The notes under the pieces were generated by a model. That model was given only the letters and a program-made list of their open reading frames with translations, was not told the origin of the DNA and did not search any database. Both the position numbers and the translations under genes were made by a program. Source: Streptosporangiaceae bacterium (GTDB lineage Bacteria > Actinomycetota > Actinomycetes > Streptosporangiales > Streptosporangiaceae). Taken from it: a stretch of 64,000 nt of DNA. Every line of letters begins with the position of its first letter. The stretch's first letter is position 1. The DNA is taken from contig JASHOE010000351.1 of the NCBI GenBank assembly GCA_030041275.1, forward strand, positions 1-64,000, given 5' to 3'. Positions 17,162 through 26,100 of the stretch are shown in pieces.

Positions 17162-17785
17162 CTATTCCCTGAAGTCGATGTAAAGGTGCCCGGGCAGCTC
17201 GCCGGTCCGAATACTGACCTGGGCGGGCAGGCCGACGGCGACGGTCACGACGCCTTCGCTGTCGCCAGCCAGCACCCAGCTGCGCAGGCTCGGATAACCA
17301 GGTACCCGGATGTTCCTCGAGATCGTCGAGACACCGGCCTCCGAGTGGGCCTGCGCCGAGCGCAGCGTGATCAGTAGGTAACGCCGACCCGGCAGCGTGA
17401 TCGCGGCGCCTGAGGCGTCGGCGGTGACCCGGTTGACGTAGCGCACCGCGTAACTCGGCATCGGGCCGCTGATGTCAAGAACGAGCCGGTCGTATCCGCA
17501 CTCGGAATGCTGTGCCGTCCTGACGTCGGCCAGCACCGGCACGGGCGGGACGGAGACCGTGCGTGTCACGGTAACCGGAGCCGACCGCCAGGCGGTCCGG
17601 TCGCACCCGGCGGATGCGCCCGCGATCGCCGCGGCGAGTGAGCCGGGGGACGGGCCCAGCCGGGCGGCGCCGGACCCGGATGATGGCGGACTAGCGGTGC
17701 CACCCGCGGCGCACCCGGCGCTCAGCACCGCTGTCGTCAGTGTCAGCGCGCTGCCGACAATGCAATTGCGAACTCGCATGACCAT
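17162..17785 (-). CDS. AMIN-like domain lipoprotein
   Basis: 207 residues. The N-terminus is a lipoprotein signal peptide: basic MVMRVRN, a hydrophobic core and lipobox LSAGC. A short Ser/Gly linker leads to a beta-rich domain (YDRLVLDISGPMPSYAVRYV, ISRNIRVPGYPSLRSWVL, VGLPAQVSIRTGELPGHLYIDFRE) that matches the AMIN-like domain of actinobacterial lipoproteins. These are thought to act at the cell envelope; the function is unknown. A GGAGGAGG site directly upstream fixes the ATG at 17785, although the frame is open further. Confidence 0.85.
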   Translation of the reverse strand: MVMRVRNCIVGSALTLTTAVLSAGCAAGGTASPPSSGSGAARLGPSPGSLAAAIAGASAGCDRTAWRSAPVTVTRTVSVPPVPVLADVRTAQHSECGYDRLVLDISGPMPSYAVRYVNRVTADASGAAITLPGRRYLLITLRSAQAHSEAGVSTISRNIRVPGYPSLRSWVLAGDSEGVVTVAVGLPAQVSIRTGELPGHLYIDFRE

Positions 17786-17924
17786 GGCCCCTCCTCCGTG
17801 GCCCGGCGATGACACTGCGGCACGACCGTGCCCGGCCTCGCTCGGATCTCTACGGTCGCTGACCGCCAGGCCATCGAGCAAGGGGAAAGCTCCCCACGGC
17901 GTCGGGAACGGATAGCGCTAGGCA

Positions 17925-20444
17925 ATGCGGCGTCGCCACGGCAAGATGGCGCAGGACCGGCCCGGCATCAGTCGCGGACTCGAGGAGGCAGCCCCGGTGG
18001 CTCAGCTGAGTGATGCGCAGGACGCTGCGATCGAGGCGGCACTCGCGCGGCTGGACCTCGCGGCAAAGGTTGCGATCCTGTCCGGCCAGGACTTCTGGAC
18101 GCTTCCGGCCCTGCCGCAGATTGGCCTCGCGTCACTGGTGATGTCTGACGGACCAGTCGGCGTCCGCGGTACGACCTGGGGCGCCGAGCATCCGTCCGTG
18201 GCGCTCCCGTGCCCGAGCGCCCTGGCGGCGACGTGGGACCTTGAGCTCGCGCGGCTGGCCGGCCAGCTGCTCGGGCAGGAGGCCCGCCGCAAGGGCGTGC
18301 ACGTACTGCTCGCCCCCACCGTTAACCTGCACCGCAGTCCTCTCGGCGGTCGTCACTTCGAGGCCTACTCTGAGGACCCGCTGCTCACCGCTCAGATCGG
18401 CGCCAGATACGTCACTGGGGTGCAGGATCAGGGAGTGGCCGCGACGGTCAAGCACTTCGTCGCGAACGACTCCGAGACGCAGCGGCTCACCCTCAGCGTG
18501 CAGGTGACCCAGCAGGCGCTGCGCGAGCTTTACCTGGTGCCATTCGAAACGATCGTCAGGGAGGCCGGTGCCTGGGCGGTGATGTCGGCCTACAACGGCG
18601 TCAACGGCACGACCATGACCGAGCACGGGCCGCTGCAGCTCGACCTGCTCAAGGACGAGTGGGGCTTCGACGGATGCATTGTGTCCGACTGGCTCGCCGC
18701 GAGGGATACCGAGCGCACTGCGGCGGGCGGCCTCGACATCGCCATGCCGTCGCTGAACAGCCCGTGGGGGGACCGGCTGATCGCCGCAGTCCGCGACGGC
18801 GCGATCCCGATGGAGGTGATCGACGAGCAGGCGCGCCGGGTGCTCCGGCTCGCGGCTCGGGTAGGAGCGCTCGCCGGCGCGCCCGAGTCGGTCCCGCCTG
18901 GCAGCCGCCCGGCCCGCATCGACGGCGCGGCGCTGGCGCGGCAGATCGCGTCGCGATCGATCGTGCTGGCTGCCAATCCGGGCCGCCTGCTGCCGCTAGA
19001 CACCGGCTCGCTCACGTCGGTCGCCCTGATCGGCGCGCTGGGCAGGGATGGCCGGGTGCTCGGCGGCGGCAGCGCCACCGTGTTCCCCGAGCACGTCGTG
19101 TCACCGCTCGACGGCCTGGCCGCGGCGCTGCCGGACTCGGTCAAGCTGACTTTCGCGCTCGGCGCCGACCCGCGCGAGCGGCTCGCGCCGGCCGCTCCGC
19201 CGCACTGGCGCGGCCTGCGGGTCACCTTCAGGGACGCAGCCGGACACGCCGTGCATGAGACCGCCCTGGCCACCGGCGCGGGGCGCTGGATGCCGCTGCC
19301 GGAGGGCGTCGACGCCGACGCGCTGGCCAGCGTGGAGATTTTCGGTCAGCTAACGGCCGAGGTAGCTGGCACGCATCAGCTCGGAATCCGCGGCGCCGGT
19401 GAGTTCGTGCTGACGGTGGCGGACCAGACTGTGTTCGACGACCGGGTAGAGCGAACGGCCGCGGATGCCGCGAGCGCGTTCCTGGCCCCGCTGGAACGCC
19501 GGATCCCGGTCGATCTTGACGCTGGCTCAGTCACCGATGTGACACTGACGCGGCGCGTCAGCCTTGCACGCGGCTTCCCCGGCGTGTCACTGTCGCTCGG
19601 GTACGGGCCCCCGGTCGCCGCACCTGACGAGCTGCTGGCCGAGGCGGCAGCGGTCGCCGGCGCCGCCGACGTCGCCGTGGTCGTGGTCGGCACCACCGAG
19701 GAGGTGGAGTCTGAGGGCTTCGACCGCACGACTCTCGCCCTGCCGGGCCGACAGGACGAGCTCGTCCGCCGGGTCGCGGCCGCTAACCCGCAGACGATCG
19801 TCGTCGTGACCGCGGGAGCCCCGGTCGAGCTCCCGTGGGCCGACGACGTCGCCGCGGTAGTGCTGGCCTGGTTCGGCGGCCAGGAAGCAGGCCACGCGAT
19901 GGCCGACGTGCTGCTCGGGACCGCCGAGCCGGGCGGCCGCCTGCCGACGACCTGGCCGGCCTGGCAGGCCGACTGCCCCGTCCTCGGGACGACGCCAGAC
20001 GATGGCGCGCTCCGCTATGACGAAGGGGTGTTCATCGGCTACCGGGGGTACGAGCGTGCGGGCATCGTGCCGCGGTACCCGTTTGGCCACGGCCTCGGCT
20101 ACACAACCTGGGAGTACGAGCAGATCAGCGCAGACACGAGACAGGTGAGAGTCACCGTCCGCAACGCCGGGCCGCGGGCCGGCCGGGAGGTCGTGCAGCT
20201 CTACGTCGGCCCGTCCGCACCCGATCCCGAGCGGCCGGCCCGGTGGCTGGCCGGATTCGCCAGCGTCGCCGCAGCGCCTGGGGAGAGCCGCACCGTTGCC
20301 ATCGACCTGGCCGCGCGCACCTTCGAGCGGTGGGCGGAGCGGCCGACGGGCGGTGGCTGGCAGACGATGCCCGGCGAGTACGTCGTCGAGGCCGCCCGCA
20401 GTCGCGGTGACGTCCGGCTGAGCGCCGTTGTCCGGGTCCGCTGA
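17925..20444 (+). CDS. Glycoside hydrolase family 3 beta-glycosidase with PA14 insert
   Basis: 839 residues. The N-terminal barrel carries the GH3 nucleophile Asp in CIVSDWLA (about residue 255), with KHFVANDSE and SPLGGRHFEAYSEDP upstream. A PA14-type carbohydrate-binding insert occupies about 420-560. The second domain contains the acid/base-type Glu region TTEEVESEGFDRTTL, and a fibronectin-like C-terminal domain ends the protein. No signal peptide is seen, so it probably acts in the cytosol on imported oligosaccharides. The start is uncertain: ATG 17925, ATG 17946 or GTG 17998. It is followed 13 bp later by a transporter gene. Confidence 0.92.
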   Translation: MRRRHGKMAQDRPGISRGLEEAAPVAQLSDAQDAAIEAALARLDLAAKVAILSGQDFWTLPALPQIGLASLVMSDGPVGVRGTTWGAEHPSVALPCPSALAATWDLELARLAGQLLGQEARRKGVHVLLAPTVNLHRSPLGGRHFEAYSEDPLLTAQIGARYVTGVQDQGVAATVKHFVANDSETQRLTLSVQVTQQALRELYLVPFETIVREAGAWAVMSAYNGVNGTTMTEHGPLQLDLLKDEWGFDGCIVSDWLAARDTERTAAGGLDIAMPSLNSPWGDRLIAAVRDGAIPMEVIDEQARRVLRLAARVGALAGAPESVPPGSRPARIDGAALARQIASRSIVLAANPGRLLPLDTGSLTSVALIGALGRDGRVLGGGSATVFPEHVVSPLDGLAAALPDSVKLTFALGADPRERLAPAAPPHWRGLRVTFRDAAGHAVHETALATGAGRWMPLPEGVDADALASVEIFGQLTAEVAGTHQLGIRGAGEFVLTVADQTVFDDRVERTAADAASAFLAPLERRIPVDLDAGSVTDVTLTRRVSLARGFPGVSLSLGYGPPVAAPDELLAEAAAVAGAADVAVVVVGTTEEVESEGFDRTTLALPGRQDELVRRVAAANPQTIVVVTAGAPVELPWADDVAAVVLAWFGGQEAGHAMADVLLGTAEPGGRLPTTWPAWQADCPVLGTTPDDGALRYDEGVFIGYRGYERAGIVPRYPFGHGLGYTTWEYEQISADTRQVRVTVRNAGPRAGREVVQLYVGPSAPDPERPARWLAGFASVAAAPGESRTVAIDLAARTFERWAERPTGGGWQTMPGEYVVEAARSRGDVRLSAVVRVR

Positions 20445-20457
20445 CGGCGGCGGCTCC

Positions 20458-21738
20458 ATGCCCGAGATGAACGTGGCAGAGCCAGCGCCCGCAGAGACCG
20501 TCACCGAGCCCGCGCGGCGCGCGGGGTTCCGACGTCTGCTGATCAACCTCGGCGTCGCCTCCGGTGCCCTGTCCGCGCTGTACGCAGGGGCCGGGACGGT
20601 GCTGGCGCCACAGCAGATCGAAGACATCGACCGGCCGCACAAGGTCGCGGTGCTCGGCCTCATCGCCGGGGTCAGCGCGGGATTCGCGCTGGTCTTCAAC
20701 CCCATCGGCGGCGCGTTGTCGGACCGTACCAGGTCGAGATTCGGACGGCGCGCGCCATGGCTGGTCGGCGGTCCCCTGGCGTTGCTGCTCGTGCTGGCGT
20801 CTATCGGCCAGATCAAGACCGTGCCCTTGATGCTGGTCGGCTGGTGCGCAGTGCAGTCGCTGGCGAACCTTTACCAGGCCCCGCTGACCGCCGTCATTCC
20901 GGACCGGGTCGCGCGAACGAGGCGAGGCACGGCCTCCGCTGTCACCGGCGTGGCCATGGTGGTCGGGGGTGTCACGGGCGTGGGCCTGGCGAGCCTTTTC
21001 ACCGCGCACGTCGGCTGGGGATACATCGTTCTCGGCCTGCTGATGGCCGGGGCGGCCCTGTCCTTTGTGTTCAACACCGCCGACGCCTCATCGGCTCACC
21101 TGCCGAGGCCGCCGCGGGACACCCGCAAGCTGTCCGTCAGGATCGCCGACTTCCTGTCCGCGCTCCGGCACCGGGACTTCGCGTGCGTCTTCGCGAGCCG
21201 GGCCGGTTCTCTCATGGGCTACTTCCTCATCGTCGGCTACGAGCTATACATCCTCACGGACTACATCCGGCTGCCTCGCGGCATGCGACCGGCACAGGGA
21301 CTCACGGTGATCGCCGCCATCGCGGCCGTCGGCGCGCTGCTCGCCGCGGCCATCGCGGGCCCGCTGTCGGACCGTCTCGACCGGCGCAAGCCGTTCGTCT
21401 TCATCTCGTCGGCGATCGCCGGCGCCGGCTGCCTGCTGCCCGTGCTGTCGCCCACCTTCGGGGCAGTGGAGCTGTACGCCGCCTTCGCCGGCCTGGCCTT
21501 CGGCACGTATCTCTCCGTCGACGCCGCGCTCGTGACGCTCGTGCTGCCGCGCCAGGAGAACGTCGCCAGGGACCTCGGCGTGCTCAACATCGCCAACTCC
21601 GGGCCGCAGGTGCTCGCGCCGCTCTTCGCCGCGCTGATCATCGGCCACCTCGGCGGCTATCGGGTGCTGTTCATTGTGGGCGGCTGCTGCGGAATCGCCG
21701 GCGCCCTCGCGGTGCTGCCGGTCCGCTCGGTGCGCTGA
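20458..21738 (+). CDS. MFS transporter, sugar/GPH-like
   Basis: About 426 residues with twelve predicted membrane helices, two motif-A-like loops (GGALSDRTRSRFGRRAPW and GPLSDRLDRRKPFV) and no soluble domain. The first loop is typical of the glycoside-pentoside-hexuronide group. Directly after the GH3 gene, it most likely imports the glycoside that the enzyme cleaves. I took the ATG at 20458; a TTG at 20428 overlapping the GH3 stop and an ATG at 20467 are alternatives. Confidence 0.8.
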   Translation: MPEMNVAEPAPAETVTEPARRAGFRRLLINLGVASGALSALYAGAGTVLAPQQIEDIDRPHKVAVLGLIAGVSAGFALVFNPIGGALSDRTRSRFGRRAPWLVGGPLALLLVLASIGQIKTVPLMLVGWCAVQSLANLYQAPLTAVIPDRVARTRRGTASAVTGVAMVVGGVTGVGLASLFTAHVGWGYIVLGLLMAGAALSFVFNTADASSAHLPRPPRDTRKLSVRIADFLSALRHRDFACVFASRAGSLMGYFLIVGYELYILTDYIRLPRGMRPAQGLTVIAAIAAVGALLAAAIAGPLSDRLDRRKPFVFISSAIAGAGCLLPVLSPTFGAVELYAAFAGLAFGTYLSVDAALVTLVLPRQENVARDLGVLNIANSGPQVLAPLFAALIIGHLGGYRVLFIVGGCCGIAGALAVLPVRSVR

Positions 21739-21772
21739 CCCGCTCCGAGCGAGGCAGGCGGACCTGCGTCGA

Positions 21773-21778
21773 TAGGCT
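21773..21778 (+). promoter_or_regulatory. -10 hexamer TAGGCT, leaderless-type promoter
   Basis: TAGGCT is six bases before the GTG at 21785, supporting this start over the ATG one codon later. Confidence 0.5.
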
Positions 21779-21784
21779 GGCCCG

Positions 21785-22759
21785 GTGATGGACGACCGCA
21801 CCCAGGCTTGGTTTGCTCGCCGCACGTCACACTGGCACGACTGGCAACTGGACCAGCTGGTCGGGGCCAAGCAACGGCTCGGCGTGACCATCAGCGTGGT
21901 CATCCCCGCCAGGAACGAGCAGCGAACGATCTCCGGCGTGGTCGGCTCGATCGCCGCCGCGCTGGTGGCCAGGGTTCCGCTGGTGGACGAGCTGATCGTC
22001 ATGGACTCGGACTCGACTGATGCGACCGCCGAGGCGGCCACGAAGGCCGGCGCAGTTGTCTACCGGACCGCCGAGGTACTGCCGTCGGCGGGCAGCGTGC
22101 CGGGCAAGGGCGAGGCGCTCTGGAAGTCACTGCTGGTCAGCAAAGGCGATCTGGTCGTCTTCGTCGACGCCGACCTGACCCGGTGGGGACCGCACTTCGT
22201 CTCCGGGCTGCTCGGACCGCTGCTGACCGACGACCACGTGCAGCTCGTGAAGGGCTTCTATAGCCGGGTGTGGGCGGAGAGCGACGGCTCGACCTCCAGC
22301 GAGGGCGGACGAGTGACCGAACTGGTCGCCCGGCCGCTCATCAGCCTGTGGTGGCCCGAGCTAGCTGGCGTCGTCCAGCCGCTGGCAGGGGAGTGGGCCG
22401 CAAGGCGCAGCCTGATGGAGTCGCTCAGCATCCCAGTCGGCTACGGCGTCGAGCTGGCCACCCTCATGGACACGGTCGCCGCCCACGGCCTGGATGCGGT
22501 TGCTCAGGTCGACCTTGGTTCCCGCGGGCACCGGCACCAGGCGAACCACGACCTGGCACTGATGTCGGCCGAGCTGCTGCTGGTGGCCGAGCGGCGGCGC
22601 GCGGCAGCGCCCGCCAGTCTCGGCCAGCCTGCCGGACCGGCGGGCGAGCCTGCCTTGCTGCGGCAGTTCGTCCGCGATGAACGCGGCGAGGTGCACCCGG
22701 TGACGCGGCCCGTTCCGGTGGCCGAGCGCCCGCCCGTCGCCTTGGTACGGTCCAGGTGA
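21785..22759 (+). CDS. gpgS: Glucosyl-3-phosphoglycerate synthase
   Basis: 324 residues of a GT-A glycosyltransferase (GT81 type). The nucleotide-sugar segment VVIPARNEQRTI, MDSDSTDAT, GKGEALWKSL and the metal-binding VDADLTRW are all present, followed by the acceptor region QPLAGEWAARRSLME and the GYGVELATLMDTVA segment. The enzyme transfers glucose to 3-phosphoglycerate, the first step to glucosylglycerate and, in mycobacteria, methylglucose lipopolysaccharides. Its stop overlaps the GTG of the folP2-like gene, as in the mycobacterial gpgS-folP2 neighbourhood. Confidence 0.92.
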   Translation: MMDDRTQAWFARRTSHWHDWQLDQLVGAKQRLGVTISVVIPARNEQRTISGVVGSIAAALVARVPLVDELIVMDSDSTDATAEAATKAGAVVYRTAEVLPSAGSVPGKGEALWKSLLVSKGDLVVFVDADLTRWGPHFVSGLLGPLLTDDHVQLVKGFYSRVWAESDGSTSSEGGRVTELVARPLISLWWPELAGVVQPLAGEWAARRSLMESLSIPVGYGVELATLMDTVAAHGLDAVAQVDLGSRGHRHQANHDLALMSAELLLVAERRRAAAPASLGQPAGPAGEPALLRQFVRDERGEVHPVTRPVPVAERPPVALVRSR

Positions 22760-23664
22760 GCGACGGCGAGCAGGCCCTGCTGGCCCGGCCCGATCGCCGC
22801 GGCGTGCTCAGGCTCGGCGAGCACGCCTTTCCGCCCGGCCAGCCGCTCATCATGGCCATCGTGAACCGGACGCCGGACTCCTTCTTCCAGCCGGGTGCAA
22901 CCTGGGCCGAGCCGGCCGCCCTGGATCGCGTGCAGCAGGCCATCGCCGAGGGCGCGGACATCATCGACGTCGGCGGCATCCCCGCGGCTCCCGGCGCCGA
23001 GGTAGACGTCGCTGAGGAGATCCGGCGCACCGCCAGCTTCATCGCCGCTGTCCGGTCCAGCTATCCAGGCATCGTGATCAGCGTGGACACCTGGCGGCAC
23101 GAGACCGCGCGGGCCGCCTGCGAGGCCGGCGCCGACCTCCTCAACGACAGCTGGGGCGGCTTCGATGACCGGCTGGCGGACGTCGCCGCCGAATTCGGCG
23201 CCGCCCTCGTGTGCGCGCACGTCGGCCGCCAGCGGCCGCGGACCCGGCCGTTCCGGGTCGGCTACGCCGATGTCATGGCGGATGTGCTGGAACACACGCA
23301 GGCGCTCGCCCGGCGCGCGCTGCGGGCGGGCGTGCAGCCGGACCGTATCGTCCTCGATCCCGCGCACGACTTCGGCAAGAACACCTGGCACTCCCTGGAA
23401 ATCACCGGGCGGCTGGCAGAGCTGACCAGCACCGGCTGGCCGGTGCTGGTGTCGCTGTCGAACAAGGACTTCGTTGGCGAAACCCTGGACCTGCCGCTGG
23501 ACCAGCGGCTGCCCGGCACGCTCGCGGCGACCGCAATCTGTGCGTGGCACGACGCCCGCATCTTCCGGGTCCATCAGGTGCGCGAGTCCCGGCAGGTAGT
23601 CGACATGGTGGCGACTATCCGCGGCGACCGACCGCCTGCCAGGGCGGTTCGTGGGCTTGCCTAG
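22756..23664 (+). CDS. folP2: Dihydropteroate synthase-like protein (FolP2 type)
   Basis: 302 residues of pterin-binding TIM barrel. The N-terminal NRTPDSFF, DVGG, SVDTWRHETA, LLNDSWGG, LDPAHDFGKN and SLSNKDFVGE motifs correspond to those of DHPS. The canonical GGES-TRPGA loop instead reads GGIPAAPGA, and the substrate-loop and pterin-contact residues differ elsewhere. Mycobacterial FolP2, which also sits beside gpgS, was reported to lack DHPS activity, so this is likely not a sulfonamide target. GTGA overlap with gpgS indicates translational coupling. Confidence 0.88.
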   Translation: MSDGEQALLARPDRRGVLRLGEHAFPPGQPLIMAIVNRTPDSFFQPGATWAEPAALDRVQQAIAEGADIIDVGGIPAAPGAEVDVAEEIRRTASFIAAVRSSYPGIVISVDTWRHETARAACEAGADLLNDSWGGFDDRLADVAAEFGAALVCAHVGRQRPRTRPFRVGYADVMADVLEHTQALARRALRAGVQPDRIVLDPAHDFGKNTWHSLEITGRLAELTSTGWPVLVSLSNKDFVGETLDLPLDQRLPGTLAATAICAWHDARIFRVHQVRESRQVVDMVATIRGDRPPARAVRGLA

Positions 23665-23667
23665 CCG

Positions 23668-24369
23668 ATGCTGATCGCCGCCGCGCTGTGCCCCGCGCCG
23701 CCGCTGCTCGCCAGGGAGCTGACCGGTGCCGATCCAGTGCTGCCGGAGCTGCGGCTGGCCTGCCGGGAGGCGGTTGACGAGCTGATACGGACGGCCCCGG
23801 AGATTGTGGTCGTCGTCGGCGTCGCTGCCGATAGCCAGACCTTCGACCTCGGCGCTCGCCTCGATCTGTCGGCTTACGCCCCTGCGCTGCGCCGGGGGGG
23901 CAGTTCAGGAGCACAGCCGGAGACCGGTCTGCCCTTGACGGTCGGTCTCGGCAGCCGGCTCCTCGATGATGCCGGCTACCACGGCCGACGCGAACTGCAG
24001 TCGGTAGGCGACGGCACCCCCGCGGCCGCGTGCGCTGCGCTCGGCGCCCGGCTGGCCCGGCGGGGGGAGCGTGTGGCACTGCTCGTGATGGCCGACGGTA
24101 GCGCTCGCCGGACCCGGCGCGCACCCGGCTACCTGGATGAGCGCGCTGGGCCGTTTGATGCCGAGGTCGGCCGTGCTTTCCGGGCCGGCGACATGGCGGC
24201 GTTGCTCGCGCTGGACAGCGCGCTGGCCGCTGAACTGCTGGCTACCGGCCGCCCGGCCTGGCAGGTACTCGCCGGCGCGGTGGACGGCCGCGCACCCTCG
24301 TGCGTGGTTCGCTACGACGACGACCCGTTCGGGGTGGCCTACCTGGTCGCATCGCTCACCGTCGGCTGA
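23668..24369 (+). CDS. Class III extradiol dioxygenase subunit B-like protein
   Basis: 233 residues. The N-terminal MLIAAALCPAPPLLARELTG and the VVVVGVAADSQ strand resemble the LigB/MEMO-like fold of actinobacterial proteins annotated with this domain. The iron-binding His pattern of true extradiol dioxygenases is not evident, so catalysis is doubtful. It starts 3 bp after the FolP2 stop and belongs to the gpgS-folP2 operon. Function unknown. Confidence 0.7.
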   Translation: MLIAAALCPAPPLLARELTGADPVLPELRLACREAVDELIRTAPEIVVVVGVAADSQTFDLGARLDLSAYAPALRRGGSSGAQPETGLPLTVGLGSRLLDDAGYHGRRELQSVGDGTPAAACAALGARLARRGERVALLVMADGSARRTRRAPGYLDERAGPFDAEVGRAFRAGDMAALLALDSALAAELLATGRPAWQVLAGAVDGRAPSCVVRYDDDPFGVAYLVASLTVG

Positions 24370-24392
24370 CGGCGCGCAGAAGTGGAGGGAAT

Positions 24393-25070
24393 GTGGTCGA
24401 CAAGGTACTGTCCGGCCGCGACGTGGTGGTGTTCGGCGCGGGCGGCGCGCTCGGCGCGGGTGTCGCCGCTGCCGTTGCCGAGGCTGGTGCGGTGGTGCAG
24501 GCCGCCGATCGGGTCATCCCGGCGGCCGACCGTCGCCTCGCAGACGTCAGGTATCACGCGGTCGATGTCCTTGACGACACCTCCGTTGCCGCGCTGCTGG
24601 ACTCCGGCCCCGCCCCGTGGGCGGTGCTCAACACGATCGGCGGGTTCGCGCCGCGGCGGCCGCTGGCGCAACTCGACGTCGCCGAGCTGACGGCCCAGCT
24701 GCAGCTGAACCTGGTGTCGGCGGCCATCATCACCAGTCATGCGCTGCGGGTCATGCAGGGCCGGGGTCAGGGGCGGATCGTGCACACGGCGAGCCGCGCT
24801 GGTGTAGTCAGCACGGGCGCTGGCTTCGCCTACTCGGTGAGCAAGCTCGGCGTACTGCACCTGGTCGCCATGGCCGCCGACGAGGTACGCGGCTCAGGCA
24901 TCACGGTGAACTGCGTCGTGCCCAGCATCATCGACACGCCCGCGAACCGCGAGGCCATGCCCTCGGCCGATCACCAGGCGTGGCCCAAGGTCTCCGACAT
25001 CGCCCGCGGCTACCTCTACCTCGCGAGCCCCGACTCGAGCCCGGTGAACGGCGCGACGCTGCCGGTCTAG
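24393..25070 (+). CDS. Short-chain dehydrogenase/reductase
   Basis: 225 residues with the SDR elements in order: GAGGALGAG nucleotide-binding loop, NTIGG instead of NNAG, HTASRAG with the catalytic Ser, and YSVSKLG with Tyr-xxx-Lys. Length and order are normal. The frame is open to 24300, but GGAGGG followed by three bases and GTG (24393) mark the probable start, as the upstream codons overlap the preceding gene. It is the last gene of the gpgS operon; the substrate is unknown. Confidence 0.85.
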   Translation: MVDKVLSGRDVVVFGAGGALGAGVAAAVAEAGAVVQAADRVIPAADRRLADVRYHAVDVLDDTSVAALLDSGPAPWAVLNTIGGFAPRRPLAQLDVAELTAQLQLNLVSAAIITSHALRVMQGRGQGRIVHTASRAGVVSTGAGFAYSVSKLGVLHLVAMAADEVRGSGITVNCVVPSIIDTPANREAMPSADHQAWPKVSDIARGYLYLASPDSSPVNGATLPV

Positions 25071-25169
25071 CGCTGCCGGAACTGGCCTGGCGCCCGCGAT
25101 TCGAGCGATGGCAAGCCAGCAGGCCGGCAGGTAGGGTACTAGGTCAGCTATGTCAGCAGAGGCTCTCTC

Positions 25170-25955
25170 ATGCTCAGCGACACCCGCCAGGTCGGACACC
25201 ACCTTCGACCGGTGAAAACCGGCGAGATGATCGCCGCGTATCTGCGCGCCAGAATTGTCCGCGGCGAGCTCGCCGCGGGTGACAGCCTGCCCGCGGAGGT
25301 CGAGCTGATGCGCCAGTTCGAGGTGTCCAGGCCGACCCTCCGCGAGGCGTTCCGGATCCTGGAGACCGAGTCGCTGATCGAACTGCGCCGCGGTGCCCGC
25401 GGCGCGCGGATCACCGCGCCGAGCGTGGAGGTGGCCGCCCGGTACGTCGGTCTGCTCATGCAGACCCTCGGCACCACGGTCAGTGACGTGTACGAGGCAA
25501 GGTCGCTGCTGGAGCCCGTGGCAGCCGGGCTGCTTGCCCAGCGTCGGACCACGCAGGACGTGGCCGAGCTGTCCAGCTGCGCCAGCGAGCTCGAGGAGCT
25601 CCTGCCGGCCGCGCAGCCGCCCGCCGACATCGCGACCTGGGCCCGGTGCTCGCAGCAGTTCCACGACGTGCTGGTGGAGCGAGCCGGGAACAAGACGCTC
25701 GCCGTCCAGTACCAGGTTCTCCGCGAGGTCGTGGATACCCACCTGCTGCTCGCCAGCAGCCGGCCCGCTATCGCGGCGGCGCCCGCAGGCGCGTTCCGGA
25801 AGGTCATCCGGTCCTACCGCAGGCTCGTGGCGCTGGTCGAGTCCGGCGACGCCGCGGGCGCGGAAGCGCACTGGCGGACGCACATGGACGTCGCGGCCCG
25901 GTCGCTGCTGCCTGACGAACTCAAGTCCGCCACTGTGCTGGACATCTTCAGCTGA
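25170..25955 (+). CDS. GntR-family transcriptional regulator, FCD-type
   Basis: 261 residues: an N-terminal winged HTH (EMIAAYLRARIVRGELAAGDSLPAEVELMRQFEVSRPTLREAFRILE) and a helical C-terminal FCD/FadR-type ligand domain (ARSLLEPVAAGLLA, QFHDVLVERAGNKTLAVQY, RLVALVESGDAAGAEAHWRTHM). The HTH and ligand domains are intact. The gene lies just upstream of a thiolase and acyl-CoA ligase, with a perfect palindrome between, so it likely senses an acyl-CoA or carboxylate and controls those genes. Confidence 0.9.
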   Translation: MLSDTRQVGHHLRPVKTGEMIAAYLRARIVRGELAAGDSLPAEVELMRQFEVSRPTLREAFRILETESLIELRRGARGARITAPSVEVAARYVGLLMQTLGTTVSDVYEARSLLEPVAAGLLAQRRTTQDVAELSSCASELEELLPAAQPPADIATWARCSQQFHDVLVERAGNKTLAVQYQVLREVVDTHLLLASSRPAIAAAPAGAFRKVIRSYRRLVALVESGDAAGAEAHWRTHMDVAARSLLPDELKSATVLDIFS

Positions 25956-26017
25956 CCGGTCGGACCCTGGGTGATCAGTTGCCGCCTGGTCTCGCCCGCG
26001 GGCGACGAGTTAGCTAT

Positions 26018-26031
26018 CGTAGTTAACTACG
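26018..26031. promoter_or_regulatory. Perfect 14-bp palindrome, candidate GntR operator
   Basis: CGTAGTTAACTACG is a perfect palindrome in the 145-bp gap between the GntR gene and the thiolase. GT...AC half-sites are typical of FadR/GntR operators. It sits about 70 bp before the thiolase start, in the likely promoter region. Confidence 0.5.
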
Positions 26032-26100
26032 TTTAACGACACTTATCAGGCTGTCGGGCGGGCCGGCGGCGATGTCACTCAGGTAGCCAGGAGGGGTCGC

